A stretch of 64,000 nt of DNA from Bradyrhizobium diazoefficiens (lineage in GTDB: Bacteria > Pseudomonadota > Alphaproteobacteria > Rhizobiales > Xanthobacteraceae): positions 62,001-126,000 of the forward strand of contig NZ_JAFCJJ010000004.1 in NCBI RefSeq assembly GCF_018131015.1. The letters are read 5' to 3'. The translations under genes and the position numbers were made by a program. Every line of letters starts with the position of its first letter. Position 1 is the first letter of the stretch. Shown piece after piece: positions 63,513-64,000 of this stretch. A model generated the notes under the pieces. It was not told the DNA's origin. It did not search any database and saw only the letters and a list, made by a program, of their open reading frames with translations.

Positions 63513-63674
63513 CGGCGCCGCCGTCTTCCCCCAACAGCTTCCGCGCCTATATCGCCGGTATCCTCTGTGCCGTGAGCAGGTCCGCGTCCCGGAATATGCG
63601 GTTGCGTCCAGGACACTAGCGCGCCGGCCCAAGTCCGGCTAAGCCACGGGCCCATAACCGTCAGAGATTGGGAA

Positions 63675-64000
63675 ATGCCCGATACCGTTCAGGAAGTCTT
63701 GCAGGCCTTTGCCAGGGGCGAACTCGTGGTCGTGACCGACGACGAGGACCGCGAGGGCGAGGGCGATCTCATCGTCGCGGCCTCGCTCTGCACCGCCGAG
63801 AAGATGGCCTTCATCATCCGCCACACCTCCGGCATCGTCTGCGCCCCCGTCACCACCGAGGACGCGCGTCGGCTGCGGCTCGACCCGATGGTCGCCCACA
63901 ACGATTCCGCCCACACCACCGCCTTCACGGTGTCGATCGACTACAAGCCCGACGGCGGCACCGGCATCTCGGCCGAGGAACGCGCCTCGTGCTGCCGCGC
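63675..64000 (+). CDS. ribB: 3,4-dihydroxy-2-butanone 4-phosphate synthase, 5' part
   Basis: Truncated by the window end after about 108 residues. The N-terminus has the DDEDREGEGDLIVAA signature near residue 22, with acidic metal-binding residues, and GIVCAPVTTEDARRL near 54, all typical of RibB, the first step of the four-carbon branch of riboflavin synthesis. Whether it is a RibBA fusion cannot be seen. No FMN riboswitch is apparent in the 160 bp upstream. Confidence 0.9.
   Translation, partial: MPDTVQEVLQAFARGELVVVTDDEDREGEGDLIVAASLCTAEKMAFIIRHTSGIVCAPVTTEDARRLRLDPMVAHNDSAHTTAFTVSIDYKPDGGTGISAEERASCCR

Noticed and set aside
63513..63674. FMN riboswitch before ribB
   Set aside because: The conserved riboswitch core (AGGGUGAAAUUCCC-like blocks) is not seen.

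Overview
The window reads as chromosomal DNA of a Bradyrhizobium-type alphaproteobacterium. The evidence is high GC with strong GC3 bias, a form IC Calvin cycle operon in the order cbbR | cbbF-P-T-A-L-S-X-E, a recurrent intergenic module I recognise from Bradyrhizobium and Rhodopseudomonas (about 9.25-9.96 kb), and many small proteins of types common in Bradyrhizobium. Species cannot be fixed from sequence alone.

Layout. 0-4 kb: a lower-GC patch with an OafA-type acyltransferase, an uncharacterised protein and a decayed serine recombinase; it looks like the edge of an old island. 4-9 kb: a catabolic-looking group (zinc alcohol dehydrogenase, divergent GntR regulator, luciferase-like monooxygenase, polysaccharide deacetylase). 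9-10 kb: non-coding repeat modules. 10.9-14.5 kb: a deoxysugar modification cluster (C-methyltransferase, 3,5-epimerase, NAD-dependent epimerase, CmcI-like enzyme). 14.7-24.6 kb: the CbbR-controlled Calvin cycle operon. 24.7-27.7 kb: a FIST-domain sensor coupled to a PAS-GGDEF-EAL c-di-GMP enzyme. 28-31 kb: a universal stress protein with an FNR/FixK-type box, and a DegP/MucD protease. 31-34 kb: a run of very small proteins. 33.7-41.5 kb: a two-gene kinase operon, namely a 2095-residue poly-HAMP hybrid kinase with three receiver domains followed by a REC-PAS-HWE kinase. 41.7-50.1 kb: a dense stress cluster (two DUF4142 proteins, SDR, PAP2 phosphatase, two related membrane proteins, pyruvate-oxidase-like enzyme, PRC-barrel protein, small hydrophilic proteins). 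50.3-53.6 kb: an EmrAB-type efflux pair with an HxlR regulator. 53.7-64 kb: SDR, nitronate monooxygenase-like enzyme, PhoD-like phosphatase, aldo/keto reductase, a His-rich secreted protein, a lone BoxR/BzdR-like HTH protein with a perfect FNR-type box, an aminotransferase, DUF3124, a CPA2 antiporter and the start of ribB.

The strongest cross-cutting signal is regulatory. Ten intergenic sites fit GGAAC-N16/17-(C/G)GTT, the EcfG (PhyR-NepR-EcfG general stress response) promoter form. All point at the nearest gene, and nine of the ten lie about 25-65 bp from its start. One drives the poly-HAMP/HWE kinase operon. HWE-type kinases are a class known to feed PhyR in alphaproteobacteria, so this operon may be a feedback sensor of the stress response it belongs to. 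The second notable unit is the FIST/PAS-GGDEF-EAL pair, which resembles NosP-type gas-sensing arrangements.
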